Below, piece by piece: positions 35,789 to 47,158 of a stretch of 64,000 nt of DNA (the stretch's first letter is position 1; each line of letters begins with the position of its first letter). The position numbers and the translations under genes are program-made. Location: assembly GCA_024291935.2 (NCBI GenBank), contig CM044312.1, forward strand, positions 76,403,001 to 76,467,000. The letters are read 5' to 3'. Below the pieces are notes generated by a model. The model had not been told where the DNA came from, did no database searches, and saw only the letters and a program-made list of their open reading frames with translations. The DNA comes from Okapia johnstoni. Taxonomy: Eukaryota; Chordata; Mammalia; Artiodactyla; Giraffidae.

Positions 35789-36014
35789 GGGGCTTCACAG
35801 GTGGTGCTAGTGATCAAGAATCCACCTGCCAATGCAGGACACAGGAACTTCAGGTTTGATCCCTAGATCAGAAAAGATCCCCTGGAGTAGGAAATGACCA
35901 CCCACTCCCATATTCTTGCTTGGAGAATCCCATGGACAGAGGAACCTGGTGGGCTACAGTACATGGGGTCACAGAGAGTCAAACATGAATGAGTATCTGA
36001 GCACTGCACAGCAC
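35789..36014 (+). mobile_element. Bov-tA SINE in old L1, 12-base TSD
   Basis: Complete Bov-tA. Flanks AGACTCAAATTT (35777-35788) and AGACTCAATATT (36015-36026). Confidence 0.92.
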
Positions 36015-36153
36015 AGACTCAATATTGTCAAGATTTCAGTTGATCTGTAGAGTCAATGCAATCCTAGTCAAAGTCCCAGGAAGTTATTTTACTGATAGCG
36101 ACAAACTGGTTCTACAGTTTATATAGAGATTCACAGTAGCCAATACAATGTTG

Positions 36154-36365
36154 TTATCATTGTTTAGTCACTAAGTTATGTCTGATTCTTTGCCACCCCA
36201 TGGACTATAGCCAGCCAGGCTCCTCTGTCCATGGGATTCTCCAGGCAAAAATACTGGAGTGGGTGGTCATTTCCTACTCCAGGATGTCTTCCCGATCCAA
36301 GGACTGAACCCATGTTTCCTACATTGGCAGGCGGATTCTTAATGATTGAGCCACCAGGGAAGCCC
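36154..36365 (-). mobile_element. Bov-tA SINE in old L1, 16-base TSD
   Basis: Reversed Bov-tA with clear head 'attgagccaccagggaagccc' at right. Flanks AGCCAATACAATGTTG (36138-36153) and AGCCAATATAATATTG (36366-36381), two mismatches. Confidence 0.93.
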
Positions 36366-37013
36366 AGCCAATATAATATTGAAGGGTAATAACAAAATTG
36401 GAGGTCTGACACCATCTGACTCCAAGATTATAATCTCAAAGATACAGTAATCAGAAAAGAATGCTATTGATGGAAAAAAGACAAATAGAACAATGGACAG
36501 AATAAAAAGCCCAGAAATAGAATCCCACCTCATAGATACAGTCAACTGATTTTTGATAAATGGTGAAAGCAATGAAATGGAGAAAAGATAGTTTTTTTAA
36601 AGAAATGGTGCTAGAACAATTGAACTGAACATCCCCATCAAAGAAAAACTGAATCTAGACATAAATATTGTACTCTTCACAAAAATTAACTCAAAAAGGA
36701 TTAGAGATGCAATGTGAAACGCCTTAAAAACTAACATAGGAGAGAACCAGGATGATTTTCTTGATTATGGTAATGACCTTTTAGATAAAACACTAAGGTC
36801 AAGATCCCTGAGTAAACTATGGACTCTGGGTGATTATGATGTGTTAATACAGGCTCATCTATTGTAACAAATGTTTCATTCTGGTGGGAGAATGTTGATA
36901 ATGGGAAAGGATATGCATATATAAGGGTAGGGAGTACATGGGAAATCTCTATACCTTATGGTAAATTTTTTTGTGAATCTAAAATTCTCTAAAAAATTAA
37001 GGTCTTTAAAATT

Positions 37014-38043
37014 TGGATCATAGAAAAACCTAGAGAGTTTCAGAAAAACTACTTCTGCTCCACCTTACCTGCCTCATGAGAAACTGGTATGTAGGTCAAG
37101 AAGCAACAGTTAGAACTGGACATGAAACAACAGACTGGTTCCAAATTGGGAAAGGAGTACTTCAAGGCTGTATATTGTCACCCTGCTTATTTAACTTATA
37201 TGCAGAGTATATGGGAAATGCCAGGTTGGATGAAGCACAAGCTGGAATCAAATTGCCAGGAGAAATATCAATAACCTCAGATACACAGATGACACCACCC
37301 TTATGGCAGAAAGTGAAGGAGAACTAAAGAGCCTCTTGATGAAAGTGAAAGAGGAGGGTGAAATGGTTGGCTTAAAGCTCAACATTCAGAAAACTAAGAT
37401 CATGGCATTCGGTCCCATCACTTCATGGTGGGGAAACAATGGAAACAGTGAGAGACTTTATTTTGGGAGGCTCCAAAATCACTGCAGGTCGTGACTTCAG
37501 CCATGAAATTAAAAGAGGCTGGCTCCTTAGAAGAAAAGCTATGACCAATCTAGACAGCATGTTAACAAGCAGATACGTTACTCTGCCAAAAAATGTCCGT
37601 CTAGTCTCAGCTATGGTTTTTCCAGTAGTCATGTATGGATGTGAGAGTTGGACTATAAAGAAAGTTGAGTGCTGAAGAATTGATGCTTTTGAACTGTGGT
37701 GTTGGAAAAAAGTCCAAGTCCCTTGGACTGCAAGGAGATCAAACTAGTCAACCCTAAAGGAAATGAGCTCTGAATATTCATTGGAAGGCTGATGCTGAAG
37801 CTGCAATTTCAATGCTTTGGCCACCTGATGCGAAGAACAGAATCATTGGAAAAGACCCTGATTCTGGGAAAGATTGAAGGCAGGAGAAGGGGATGGCAGA
37901 GGATGAGATGGTTGGATGGCATCACCAACTTGATGGACATGAGTTTGAGCAATCTTTTAGAGCTGGTGATGGACAGGGAAGCCGGGCATGCTGCAGTCCA
38001 TGGAGTCGCAAAGAGTAGGAAGTGACTGAGCAACTGAACGGAC
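37014..38043 (+). mobile_element. BovB 3' half with internal deletion
   Basis: Starts 'catagaaaaacctagagagtttcag' (RT region) and reaches the BovB 3' tail. About 85 bases coding for the motif A region (the YAKAFDCVDHNKLW segment) are missing at 37060. Downstream, QEATVRTGHETTDWFQIGKG and GCILSPCLFNLYAEY are clear, then frameshifts destroy the YADD region; SLLMKVKEEGEMVGLKLNIQ and [19 protein letters not shown] follow in other frames. It directly follows the end of the old L1. Confidence 0.9.
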
Positions 38044-38051
38044 TGTATCAC

Positions 38052-38472
38052 TGCAATGCTTGGCAGAGCTAAAGTTACATTATGTCCATTTTATGAATTA
38101 TGTATTTTCTAATCAATGTAACTCTTTGTCCCATTTAATCTTTGTTGTTGAAATGCTTATAGAAGTATTAAAACTGCACTGTCCCTTTTCTCCTAATTTT
38201 AATGACCTGATGGACTTTCACCCAGTGTTTGGATTTTCATTTTTCTGTTAAAATTTAAGAAATCTTCATGATTCCAAATTTTAGGCATTCAATTTTTCAA
38301 ATAGTACATCATTGAACGTTGGTTTTCCCCTTAAATGAGAAAATGTATCTTTTAAGACAGAATTTTCCAATTTACTACTATAACTGATGCACATTTTTTT
38401 CATCTCATGTACCCTTGACATCTCCTATGTTTTGGCTACATGGGCTACATGAAATTTGATTTTAAATTCACT
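38052..38472. other. Unassigned AT-rich DNA
   Basis: No gene or repeat recognised. Confidence 0.35.
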
Positions 38473-38483
38473 GCTATGAAAGA

Positions 38484-38763
38484 CGGAGAAGGCAATGGCA
38501 CCTCACTCCAGTACTTTTGCCTGGAAAATCCCATGGACTGTGGAGCCTGGTAGGCTACAGTCCATGGGGTCGCTGAGAGTCGGACACGACTGAGCAACTT
38601 CATTTTCACTTTTCACTTTCACGCATTGGAGAGGGAAATGGCAACCCACTCCAGTGTTCTTGCCTGGAGAATCCCAGGGATGGAGGAGCCTGGTGGGCTT
38701 CCTTCTATGGGGTCACACAGAGTCGGCCACGACTGAAGCGACTTAGCAGCAGCAGCAGCAGCA
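38484..38763 (+). mobile_element. BOV-A2 SINE with AGC tail and 11-base TSD
   Basis: Two BovA units with the CTTTCACTTTTCAC linker, ending in about six AGC units. Perfect flanks GCTATGAAAGA at 38473-38483 and 38764-38774. High similarity to other copies suggests a young insertion. Confidence 0.95.
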
Positions 38764-38774
38764 GCTATGAAAGA

Positions 38775-39155
38775 GGATGTATATCATGCTTAAAATTTCC
38801 CAATGATTGCTCTTAAGTTTTTCAAAAGCATTTTAGACGCCACTAGCATTTTCTCTAATTGTTGAGAAACAACAATTTCTTTCTTGGAAAACTCAATTTT
38901 GATATAAGGATTATATTCTTTGCCTCCTTACTTCTCCAATACTGTTAAGAGTTGGACTGAGGAGGGTAAGATTGGTATAGCAATAATCCATAGAAGTCTG
39001 TGATGCTGAAAGGAAAGGCCAGCCCTAGGGTGACCACTTGAAAAAAGGGCACCAGGGAAGACTGCTGACCATGATCCCACATGAGTCTCAGGGATTCACA
39101 CGGCAGCTGTGTGTCAGTTAGCCCCTATCTGAAGTTAGTGCATTGATAATTAAAC
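38775..39155. other. Unassigned DNA
   Basis: About 380 bases without a recognised feature. Confidence 0.35.
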
Positions 39156-39157
39156 TA

Positions 39158-39345
39158 TGGGTTTCCCTGGTGGCTCAGACGATAAAGAATCTGCCTGCAA
39201 CGTGGAAGACCTGGGTTTGACTCCTGGGTCTGGAATATCCCCTGGAGCAGGGAACAGCTGCCCACTCCAGTATTCTGGCCTGGAGAATTCCATGCACTGT
39301 ATAGTCCATGGGGCCACAAAGAGTCGGACATAACCGATTTTCACT
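39158..39345 (+). mobile_element. Bov-tA SINE
   Basis: Head 'gggtttccctggtggctcag', BovA body with 'ggcctggagaattccatgcactgtatagtcc', and a 'gagtcggacataaccg' tail followed by 'ttttcactta'. This is the shorter Bov-tA form. Confidence 0.92.
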
Positions 39346-39480
39346 TACATTATGTAATAATTTCTCTATATTTTATATAGTAATAATATATTATATATAA
39401 TTATGTTATATTATGCATGTATATAATATATTAATATAAAATGATTTACATATATTTAATATAATTTTAACTGTATAATT
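39346..39480. repeat. AT-rich low-complexity run
   Basis: Irregular TATA/ATAT tract of about 135 bases directly after the Bov-tA tail. Confidence 0.8.
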
Positions 39481-39671
39481 AAACTATAGTTAGATAAGAT
39501 TAGAGAGGGATGGCTTACTTCTTTCTCCAAGAAAAAAGGGGAATCAATTTAGGTCATCAACAGAAGATCAGGTTTCTCTCATTCAAACATTATTGTCATC
39601 TTGTTCCAACTTAAAATCATTATCATTTTTTTACAGGTTTTGAAACTGAACAATATAAAGTTAGGTATAAA

Positions 39672-39895
39672 AGAACAGACTTTGTAGCCACATCCACTAG
39701 GTTCAAATCTGACCCTTGTCCACTAGCTATGCAAACCTGAGTATTTTCCTTAGTTTCCCTACCTCAATTTCTTCAGGTGAAAGAAATGGGAATAATTTAT
39801 GGGTAATAATAAAATATTTGCCAAGATAAACTGAATCAATACATATGACTATGCTGGATTGACACAGTAAGAATTCAATAAATATTCAGTTATTA
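39672..39895 (+). repeat. MIR SINE, nearly full length
   Basis: Contains in order 'agaacagactttgtagcc', 'aggttcaaatctgaccc', 'ccttagtttccctacctcaatttcttcagg', 'gaaatgggaataat', and the 3' segment 'cagtaagaattcaataaatattcag'. One of the clearest MIRs here. Confidence 0.7.
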
Positions 39896-41297
39896 TTACA
39901 ATGTAATAGTATCAGTACTACCTTGATAGTGCCGAGGTATTTTCTTCATCTTTCATATCTTTATGTATATTTAAGAGTACAAAGAAGGTAGCCATCCGTC
40001 TGCCATCCAGAAGTTATGCTGAAGTAGAATTTCTTGATTATCCATTTAAAATGATTTCTTCCTTAACATTCAAAACCATCTGAGACCTTGAGGCAACAAA
40101 CTTGCATCGCCAAAGGTGACACACGGAGATACCCGTTCATAACTATACCAGCTCATCACCCTCAACTGGAATAAATCTACCACTTTCAATTAGCTCCAAG
40201 GAATTTCACATTTTTTAACTACTGCTGGACTCTGAAAGCTGCTTTACAATACTTTTATTGATCCTCAATTTCCCACTGAACTTTTTTTTTTTTTCTTTTC
40301 TTCTGTTGTCACTCTGTTTTTAAAGTTTAGACACGTCTCTCATTCCTTTTTGCAGACTTCTCTACTCATTAAATAATGTAAATCAAGGTTCTCTACGGGA
40401 AAAATGTTTATATCTCTATATAGCAACAATTGTGCTCTCTCTCTTAAAAAATGAAAGAGAAACCATTGATATCACAGTGAATGACATTTTGGAAATGGGA
40501 GCAAAATTATATAAATAACAGTAAAATTATGTAAATTATTTAATAGGTTAACATGGATATTAATCTTCAGAAACTGTGTGTGTATGTTTGTGTGTGTAAG
40601 TATCATGGGTTATAATGGGTATTGGCTTGCAAACCTATTTAGTATTTCAAACCTTAAATTCTTGTTCTCAGAACAACCATATTTTATCATTCCAGAATCA
40701 GTATTTCAAAACACACATGCAGACTTTTTCCATGATACATGCAAATACAGATATGTGCATGCATTTAAGGGTTTTTTGGTAATTCTGATTGACTGTATCA
40801 AGCTGAATCTGGTCAAAACTAATCTCATATTTCTGTTACATTTTTCTATTTTAACTATTACTTTTAATGTCACATTCTCAGGCTTAAAATTCCAGAAAAC
40901 ACTCAAAATAATCTGTAATTCCTTCTCAGTGCTCTACTTTACTAACGGAAAGGTCAAAAGGGTCCAAAGAAAGGTAATATCAGTGAAAATAAAACAATAG
41001 AAAAATATAATATTTTAGAGAATAATATATAAAATTTGGCAACTGACTGAATATGGTAAAAAAAAAAATCACTATTCTAGATTAGGAGAGGAAACTAATG
41101 CTGAAGTACATACAAAATATTTAATTGAGAGTGGAGTGTTATGATTAATACCACTTGCAAAAATGAGCCTTATTTTCTTTTTAAAAATTTAGATGGTTGT
41201 ATTATAGAAACAAATCAGATTGCTATTTTATAATAAAGTCTAAATTGAAGATAAATTGAGTACCTACATTCTCTTCTAATGTAAATGCTATGTTTAC
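39896..41297. other. Unique DNA, low in repeats
   Basis: About 1.4 kb without recognised repeats. The plus-strand frame 40578-41000 (140 codons) has no recognisable motifs and no convincing start or splice context, so it is not called. Confidence 0.35.
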
Positions 41298-41430
41298 CTG
41301 TCTCTGAGAAGATGTTTTCTCCAAGAGCCAGCTGATACTGACTCTCAGGAAGAGTAAAAGGACTATCTATTAAGGAAATATTTAGAAAAGAAGCTGCACG
41401 TAAAGCGATGTTTTCTTTGGTAACAGACAA
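41298..41430 (-). other. Candidate host exon, 133 nt, unidentified
   Basis: On the minus strand a strong acceptor (pyrimidine tract CTTTTTTTTTCTTTCCCAATAAG, with a branch-like CTAAT upstream near 41468) precedes an open stretch that ends at a good donor (GAGACAG/GTAAAC). Only one of three frames is open: 44 codons plus one base, reading LSVTKENIALRAASFLNISL, then IDSPFTLPESQYQLALGENI, then FSET. It keeps several CpG sites and looks protein-like. I do not recognise the protein. There is no second exon in a compatible phase that I can support, and pseudo-exons with good splice sites are common in mammalian DNA. Confidence 0.3.
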
Positions 41431-41984
41431 CTTATTGGGAAAGAAAAAAAAGTAGCTGTTTACATTAGCCAAAAAAATAGCCCTCAATAAATATGCATAA
41501 ATTATAATGATTCAAATTCTGTTCAAGTCTTGACATGTTAAGTTTTGTTAAAAACATTTTAGTTCACCTCCTCCCCCAGGCAGTGGATTTTTTTCTTTAA
41601 GGGAAGAAAAAGGAAATAAGTATCAGGAACCTCAATGCAGCAGTGGTAGCTTTGGTTTGACACTAATCCAAATCAAATTCCATTCACATCTTGAAGACTC
41701 ATTGAATTCAGTGACAGTGAAGAAATGTAGAAAAGTAGAAAGTAAAGCAGACAAGGGAAGGAGTGAGTTTAGAATTTCATTCTGATGTATGTATGTATGT
41801 TATTACCTTTCTTCAAAAACAATTACTCAAGGACTACTGAAAGAGTTTTAACTAAAATAACAGACCTTGGCTAACCAAAGAATTAATAACAAATATGACT
41901 GTCTAGTAAGGAAAAAAGAGAGCATTTAAAGCTCTCCATTTACTACCTTTAGTTTAACAGGATTCTTATATTATTAGATAATGA
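41431..41984. other. Unique DNA
   Basis: No recognised repeat except a short GTAT run near 41786-41800. Confidence 0.35.
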
Positions 41985-42190
41985 TAGCTAACATTTATTG
42001 GGGAAGAAAAACCAACCTGTTACTATTTCATTTCCTCAGAATAGTTCTATGATGCAGAAATTATGGTTTCTTCCCATTCTATACAAACAAGTCTTAGAGA
42101 ATTTGAAGAAAAGTTAATAAAAATCACAGACAGAATTCAAAGAAACGGTCCAGCACCAAAAAGTAGACAAATTTCGAACCCTACCTCTAC
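41985..42190 (-). repeat. MIR-type SINE remnant
   Basis: Begins 'gatagctaacatttattgg', then 'catttcctcagaatagttctatgatgcag', 'cattctatacaaacaagtc' and 'aaatttcgaaccctacc', the reversed MIR order. Confidence 0.5.
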
Positions 42191-42531
42191 CCTCTCTCTG
42201 TGTCAAAGACTAATTTGTTAATGCTATGCTCTGCTGTTTTAGGATCTTAACTCTGTTTTACATGTTTCAACTTTCTAAATACAAGGATTTACATTTGCAC
42301 CACTTAAGAAGGTGATAATGTATTTCCAAGGATCCTAATATTTGATGCAATTCATATGATCAATAATTCATATTTAATATTTAAAGTAAACAATTTACAT
42401 ATTATATCTATACTTAAACAATTTTTAGAAAACACATGTATTTTCTCTAAGACACAAACACAGAGCAAAGAAGTTCCCTAAGTATATAATTTAGGATCTA
42501 ATGAAATTAGTGGGATAATTCAATTAAAAAA

Positions 42532-42640
42532 TGACTGACCCTGACTACATACCAGGCACCATCCTAGCTTTGCTCTGTCTATGTTATACCACAGTTAACT
42601 TATTTTCATCTCTCAATGAATAGGAAAACTCAATAAAGTT
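42532..42640 (-). repeat. MIR-type SINE remnant, short
   Basis: Reads 'actacataccaggcaccatcctagc', 'gttaacttattttcatctctc' and 'aggaaaactcaataaag', a degraded reversed MIR. Confidence 0.45.
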
Positions 42641-43724
42641 TGTATTATCTTACTTTGTTATGAATAAACTTGCTAGGTTCTCTTAATTTTTCTTGCCAAA
42701 CCGTCTAAAGCCTAGCATTTTGAAAGCTGAAAAGGATCATCTATTTTGGTTTTCCAATGTATCATCATCTCTTTTTTTCTTTTACCATTCTCTTAATTCA
42801 AACTCCACTCAGAAGATGTATTCTTAGATTCATTCTGCCAAAAATATCTTGGGAAAAGTGTTCCTCTTCTACCAGGTCTGATTCCTTTCTGTTCTTCACT
42901 GTACTCCCCCAGCCTATTTGGTTTCTGAAAACCCATAGCCTGCTATATCTGTTGTTGTTATTAGTAGTAATAGTATTTGCTTTCTTTCAGACGGTATTCT
43001 ACTTGATTCAAATGTGAAGCAATTCTTTCCCATTTTTCAATAATGAGAAATGTTGTTGAGAAGTCTAATTGGATTGGTTTGCTAAGAACGAATTGTGAGG
43101 AACTGTCAGTTCCAGTTACCATTCTGACAGAGGCTCCTACTTACTGTAAACCTTCACTTCTTTACTAAATTTCTACAACAATTTCTTCAATGTGTTTATT
43201 TTAATCCTTGTCTATTTATTTCTTTACCTTGAAAAGTGTGCCAAACCAGTGTTTTTCATATATATCATTATGTATATTAAATGGAGGCAAGTTTGGAAAA
43301 ACTTGTACTTCCATATTTGGTCCAGTGTGCCATCGTGTAAACCAGTTACACCAAGACACTTCAAATGCTCTTTATTGCAACAGGTTTGCCATAATATCTG
43401 CAGGCTCAGCATGTGCCTCTGCAGTCTGCCTTGCATAGAAAGTTATGATAGGACGGTGAGAGTGGGTATTAAACAAATTTAGGTTAATCTTATTAAACTC
43501 ATGATAATATACAAAAACAACAACAAGAATCAATGCTGGTTTTAGAAAAATGAGAAGGAAAGAAAAATTTACCTTCTATATTCCAGTATTTGTCTTTGAG
43601 AATCATCACTCCTTCCATAGATAAACACAATGTGGAGTCTCATTTTCCTATACTTCAGGCAATGAGTGCTTCCATCTTGATCATTTCAAAAATGTAATAC
43701 ACAAAGTATTTATTTATCTATCTA
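42641..43724. other. Unique DNA with weak splice-bounded frames
   Basis: No gene is called. On the minus strand, 43573-43675 (donor GAAG/GTAAAT) and 43228-43425 (acceptor AAGGCAG, donor TCAAG/GTAAAG) are open in mutually compatible phases, but the second is AT-rich and neither translation resembles a known protein. They are not in phase with the candidate exon at 41298-41430. Confidence 0.25.
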
Positions 43725-43736
43725 TTCATTGATAAA

Positions 43737-43943
43737 GTGAAAATGAAGTTGCTCAGTCATGTCCGACTCTTTGGGACCCCATGGACTGTAGCCCACCAGG
43801 CTCCTCCATCCATGGAATTTTCCAGGCAAGAGTATGGAGTGGGTTGCCATTTCCTTCTCCAGAGGATCTTCCCCACCCAGGGATCGAACCCAGATCTCCC
43901 GCATTGCAAGCAGATGCTTTTACCATCTGAGCCACCAGGGAAG
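43737..43943 (-). mobile_element. Bov-tA SINE with 12-base TSD
   Basis: Reversed Bov-tA with well kept head 'accatctgagccaccaggg'. Flanks TTCATTGATAAA (43725-43736) and TTCACTGATAAA (43944-43955). Confidence 0.93.
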
Positions 43944-43981
43944 TTCACTGATAAACCTTAGATACATTTCAGATAAACTTT

Positions 43982-44470
43982 ACTCAAAAATTATTAATTT
44001 TTGAAGCATAGTTGATTTACAATGTGTGTGAGCTCCAGGTGTACAGCAAAGTGAACAGATTATATAAATATTCTTTTTTAGATTCTCTTCTTTAAAGTTC
44101 ATTACAAAATATTGACTATAGTTCCCTCTGCTATAGAGCATGCCCTTGTTTTCTATTTTATATATGTGTGTGCTAAGTCACTCAGTAGTGTCCGACTCTC
44201 TGCAACTCTATCGACTGTAGCCCACCAGCCTCCTCTGTCCATGGGATTCTCCAGGCAAGAATACTGGAGCTGCTATGGAGGGTTGCCATGCCCTCCTCCA
44301 GAGGATCATTTCACCCAAGGGATCAAACCCATGTCTCCTGCATCTCCTGCATTGGCAGGTGGGTTCTTTACCACTAGCATCACCTTGGACACCCATTTTA
44401 TATATAGTAGTGTGTATATATTAATCCTAAATTTAGGTCAACCAATATACCAAATAAGTGGCATCTATGT
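43982..44470 (-). mobile_element. Artiodactyl L1 3' UTR fragment, split by SINE
   Basis: Plus-strand reading: 'gaagcatagttgatttacaatg', 'ggtgtacagcaaagtg', 'tgactatagttccctctgctatagag', 'tctattttatatat', then after the SINE 'agtagtgtgtatatattaatcc'. This is the reversed 3' UTR of an artiodactyl L1. Confidence 0.75.
44166..44394 (-). mobile_element. Bov-tA SINE with 11-base TSD in L1 tail
   Basis: Reversed Bov-tA. It carries a small extra 'gctgctatggag' segment after 'aatactggag'. Flanks ATTTTATATAT at 44155-44165 and 44395-44405. Confidence 0.92.
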
Positions 44471-46089
44471 GATAATCTCTATTATTTTAAGATAGGGTTA
44501 ACCCATTTATTTTATGAATTAAACAATAATGTCACAAAATATTAAAGAATATGCCTGTGTCTGTGGCTAATTTAGAACCCAAAGTGCTTGTCTCTGAACT
44601 CAATACCCTTGGTGAAGAATTACCTTTTGTAAATAATTTTAATATAGCTCATTCCACTCATTATAGCTTTCAGATTGTTCTATAAGCTGAAGTATTATTC
44701 TTTCTATTTATCTTTTATGTCTAAAGAGCCATGGAGTATTCCGAGTACTCCCTGGTGGATACACACAGCTGAAGCTTCATCTTCCTTTCACGTGATAGCC
44801 TTCGAAATGCCTGTTTTCACCAATTTTTCCAATGAGTTTTTTTTTTTTTTCCCAAATGGCATGGTGAGTTCCCTAACCACAGCAACAGTTCTATTCTGAA
44901 TTAAGTCCTTTTTTAAAATTAATTATCCACTTAAAGTTTGAACATAATTCTTTGAAAGTATTAAATAGACTGCCACCTTCCCTGTTATATGTACTAAACT
45001 ATTTCAAGGTAGTATGTTACCTCTTTGAGGAATACTTAATTTAAAGATTAATGTTTAACTGTGGATTAGATGGATGTTCCTTTCTGAAGGATTTTCCATG
45101 AGTAGATTGAATAATAATTTGGATGAGAAACCCTTTTGCTTGCCCCTAAAATCTTAATGGTTATTGTTCATTAATCAAATTTTATTTCTTTTCCCTAGAA
45201 CAAGTCTGACAATAGAATGAAATCTGATGTTGGTGATAAATTTGGCTATTAACTATAAACACATCAACTGCTTTAAATATAGGAAGAAGAAGGACATGAA
45301 AGGACATGAAAGGGTTTAGAACATATACCAGATATTATTCCAACAAGTGCCAAGAAATTAATCACAATTTATTCTCAATAAATTTCTTTCCATGTGAGGC
45401 ATTACCCTGGAATTCTGTTCATACCATTTCATTACATATCATATCAAATTTAAAGCAATATAAAATGGAAAGTTTCATATAACTAATATTATTTGTACTC
45501 CTTTGTTTAAAGTATAAAGCAGAATTTATTCATTTATACTAAATAGATGGACATTTTGAGCTATTTTACCTGCCTTTAATATTTTATCCATTGTTCCTAC
45601 CCATAATATTTGCAAGCAACAATGAAGAAATCTATGAAGCATAAGAATCTAAAGATTATTAGCAAAGGATTTCATATTCAAATTTTGTTATAAATTCATT
45701 TGGCTGAATTCCTTTTCATTCTTCATTGCCAGCTAGTTTACATGGCCTGTAAGAAAAGCTAAACAACTTAAATACTTGATAATGCTCTTACATTTTGATA
45801 TGAAACTATAATCTTTATAACAGTAAACATTTCCAACTTGGAATTTGCATTACCAAGTTCTTTCAAGCCACACCATCAGGTAGTCTTATGCAATAAAATT
45901 TTAAATGTAAGAAAGTGTCATGCACACTATATAATAGAGGATGATTTCCTTCTCATAAGTTGTTTAGTCATTATTTGTTATGGTGCTGACATTACTGACA
46001 TCTGACACTGTTCATTCTTCAGTTTAAAAGTGAAAAGCTTCTTAGGAAGAAAAGCCTCTCTTGTCTACTTTAATTCCCTAAAGAGTTTA

Positions 46090-46330
46090 TTCCTTTGGGC
46101 AAAATAATCGTGTGGAGCACCTGTGGTGCGAGTGCTAAAGAATATCAAGCAAAACCCAGCCACAGCTGTGCTGTAATCACTGAAGTGTGCCCAATGCATA
46201 ATGGCACATTAGGTAGGCATTGATCTCTGCCAGTTTATGAGGTCTCTTACAGAATTAGGCAGACTTTTTCACTGAAACCCACGGAGCAGAAATTGCTACT
46301 TCTAAACTAATCCATTTTCAAATTACCATC
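46090..46330. promoter_or_regulatory. Possible conserved noncoding element
   Basis: A stretch of higher complexity in AT-rich surroundings, with clustered homeodomain/POU-like words (CTGTAATC, ATGCATAA, ACATTAGG) and CACCTGTGG E-box-like sequence near 46119. No conservation data are available to me; this is inferred from composition only. Confidence 0.15.
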
Positions 46331-46630
46331 CAATTGTGACTGATGACCTCACTACAAATCCGCTTATCTACCTCCAACCACTCAACAAGCAAAGGAGAAT
46401 CAATCCTTATTTTCCTTTATTTTCTACTCTTTACAAAAAACTCTTCTCGCCATTATTAGTCACCTTTAGAGCCACTGCAGCTGTGAAGATAAGCATGACA
46501 AATGTTAAATGCTGCCTAATAGTCAGTGCTAATTTGGAAGGTAAAATGGGAAAGTAGAATATGTGCTTATTATGATATACGATTTAACTAAGATTTGATA
46601 TAGAAATTGCTAATATAAATTATAGCTAAT

Positions 46631-46677
46631 TTCATGAGTGTATTTAAATAATTAATTTAGATTGCCATGTATTGATG
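46631..46677 (+). repeat. 47-base segment, copy 1 of a local duplication
   Basis: Starts TTCATGAGTGTATTTAAATA and ends TATTGATG. The same 47 bases recur at 47237-47283 with one difference (G versus A at position 39). It does not match a repeat family I know, and no TSD flanks it here. Confidence 0.9.
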
Positions 46678-47054
46678 CTTCATAAAAAAAAAGTCTATCA
46701 CTATGATATACAGCATTTTTTTAGTGAAAACCATGGCTCCAGTATAATCACCTGAGTAGATAAAACTTAAAATATTTGGTATCCTTTATTCTGAAAATGA
46801 AGCCAATGCACAATAATTTATTTAGTTGAAGGCAATATCATATAAAAATGTGTAGGAAGCAGAAACCACAGAAATTAAAAATATTTCTAATTTCTTCTCA
46901 TCAAACTTGATCACAATAGGGAGCATTAGTCACTTTATGATCCCCAAAGTTGGTAGTTGCAAAATGTATAAAGAATGCATAAAAATCACGACTGAGGTAG
47001 GGTATTAAGAGGTACAAACTACTATGTATAAAATAAGAAAGCTACACAGATATA

Positions 47055-47158
47055 CAGTTTGACTAAACTCCGGGAGTTGGTGATGGACAGGGAGGGCTGG
47101 CATGCTGCAGTCCATGGGGTCACAGAGTTGGACACGACTGAGTGACTGAACTGAACTG
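47055..47158 (+). mobile_element. 104-base BovB tail with 11-base TSD
   Basis: Only the last part of BovB is present ('aaactccgggagttggtgatgg' to 'gactgaactgaact'). Perfect flanks ACACAGATATA at 47044-47054 and 47159-47169 show it is a complete, severely 5'-truncated insertion. Confidence 0.92.

Larger units (their letters stand above)
34690..37012 (+). mobile_element. Old L1M, ORF2 to 3' end, hit by three SINEs
   Basis: Plus-strand old L1. ORF2 RT-region blocks begin near 34690 ('gcaccagaccaagatggattc', 'accaatagctctcac', 'gagatttatcccaagtatgcaaggctg') and continue in pieces after each SINE to the C-terminal region and the 3' UTR ('gtgattatgatgtgttaatacaggctcatc', 'gtacatgggaaatctctatacc', 'aaaattaaggtctttaaaa'). 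No usable frame remains. SINEs lie at 35271-35479, 35789-36014 and 36154-36365, and the L1 reads continuously across each. Confidence 0.8.
44471..46984. other. 2.5 kb unique DNA free of young repeats
   Basis: No ruminant SINE or LINE and no recognised gene. A 15-base T run lies near 44848-44863. A short tandem duplication (AGGACATGAA twice) occurs at 45292-45311. A plus-strand acceptor-like site at 45198 leads into a 17-codon frame, too little to call. 46090-46330 is the most complex part. Confidence 0.35.

Noticed and set aside
45198..45252. Good acceptor (CTTTTCCCTAG) followed by a 17-codon frame and stop
   Set aside because: Too short and without supporting upstream exon or nearby poly(A) signal.
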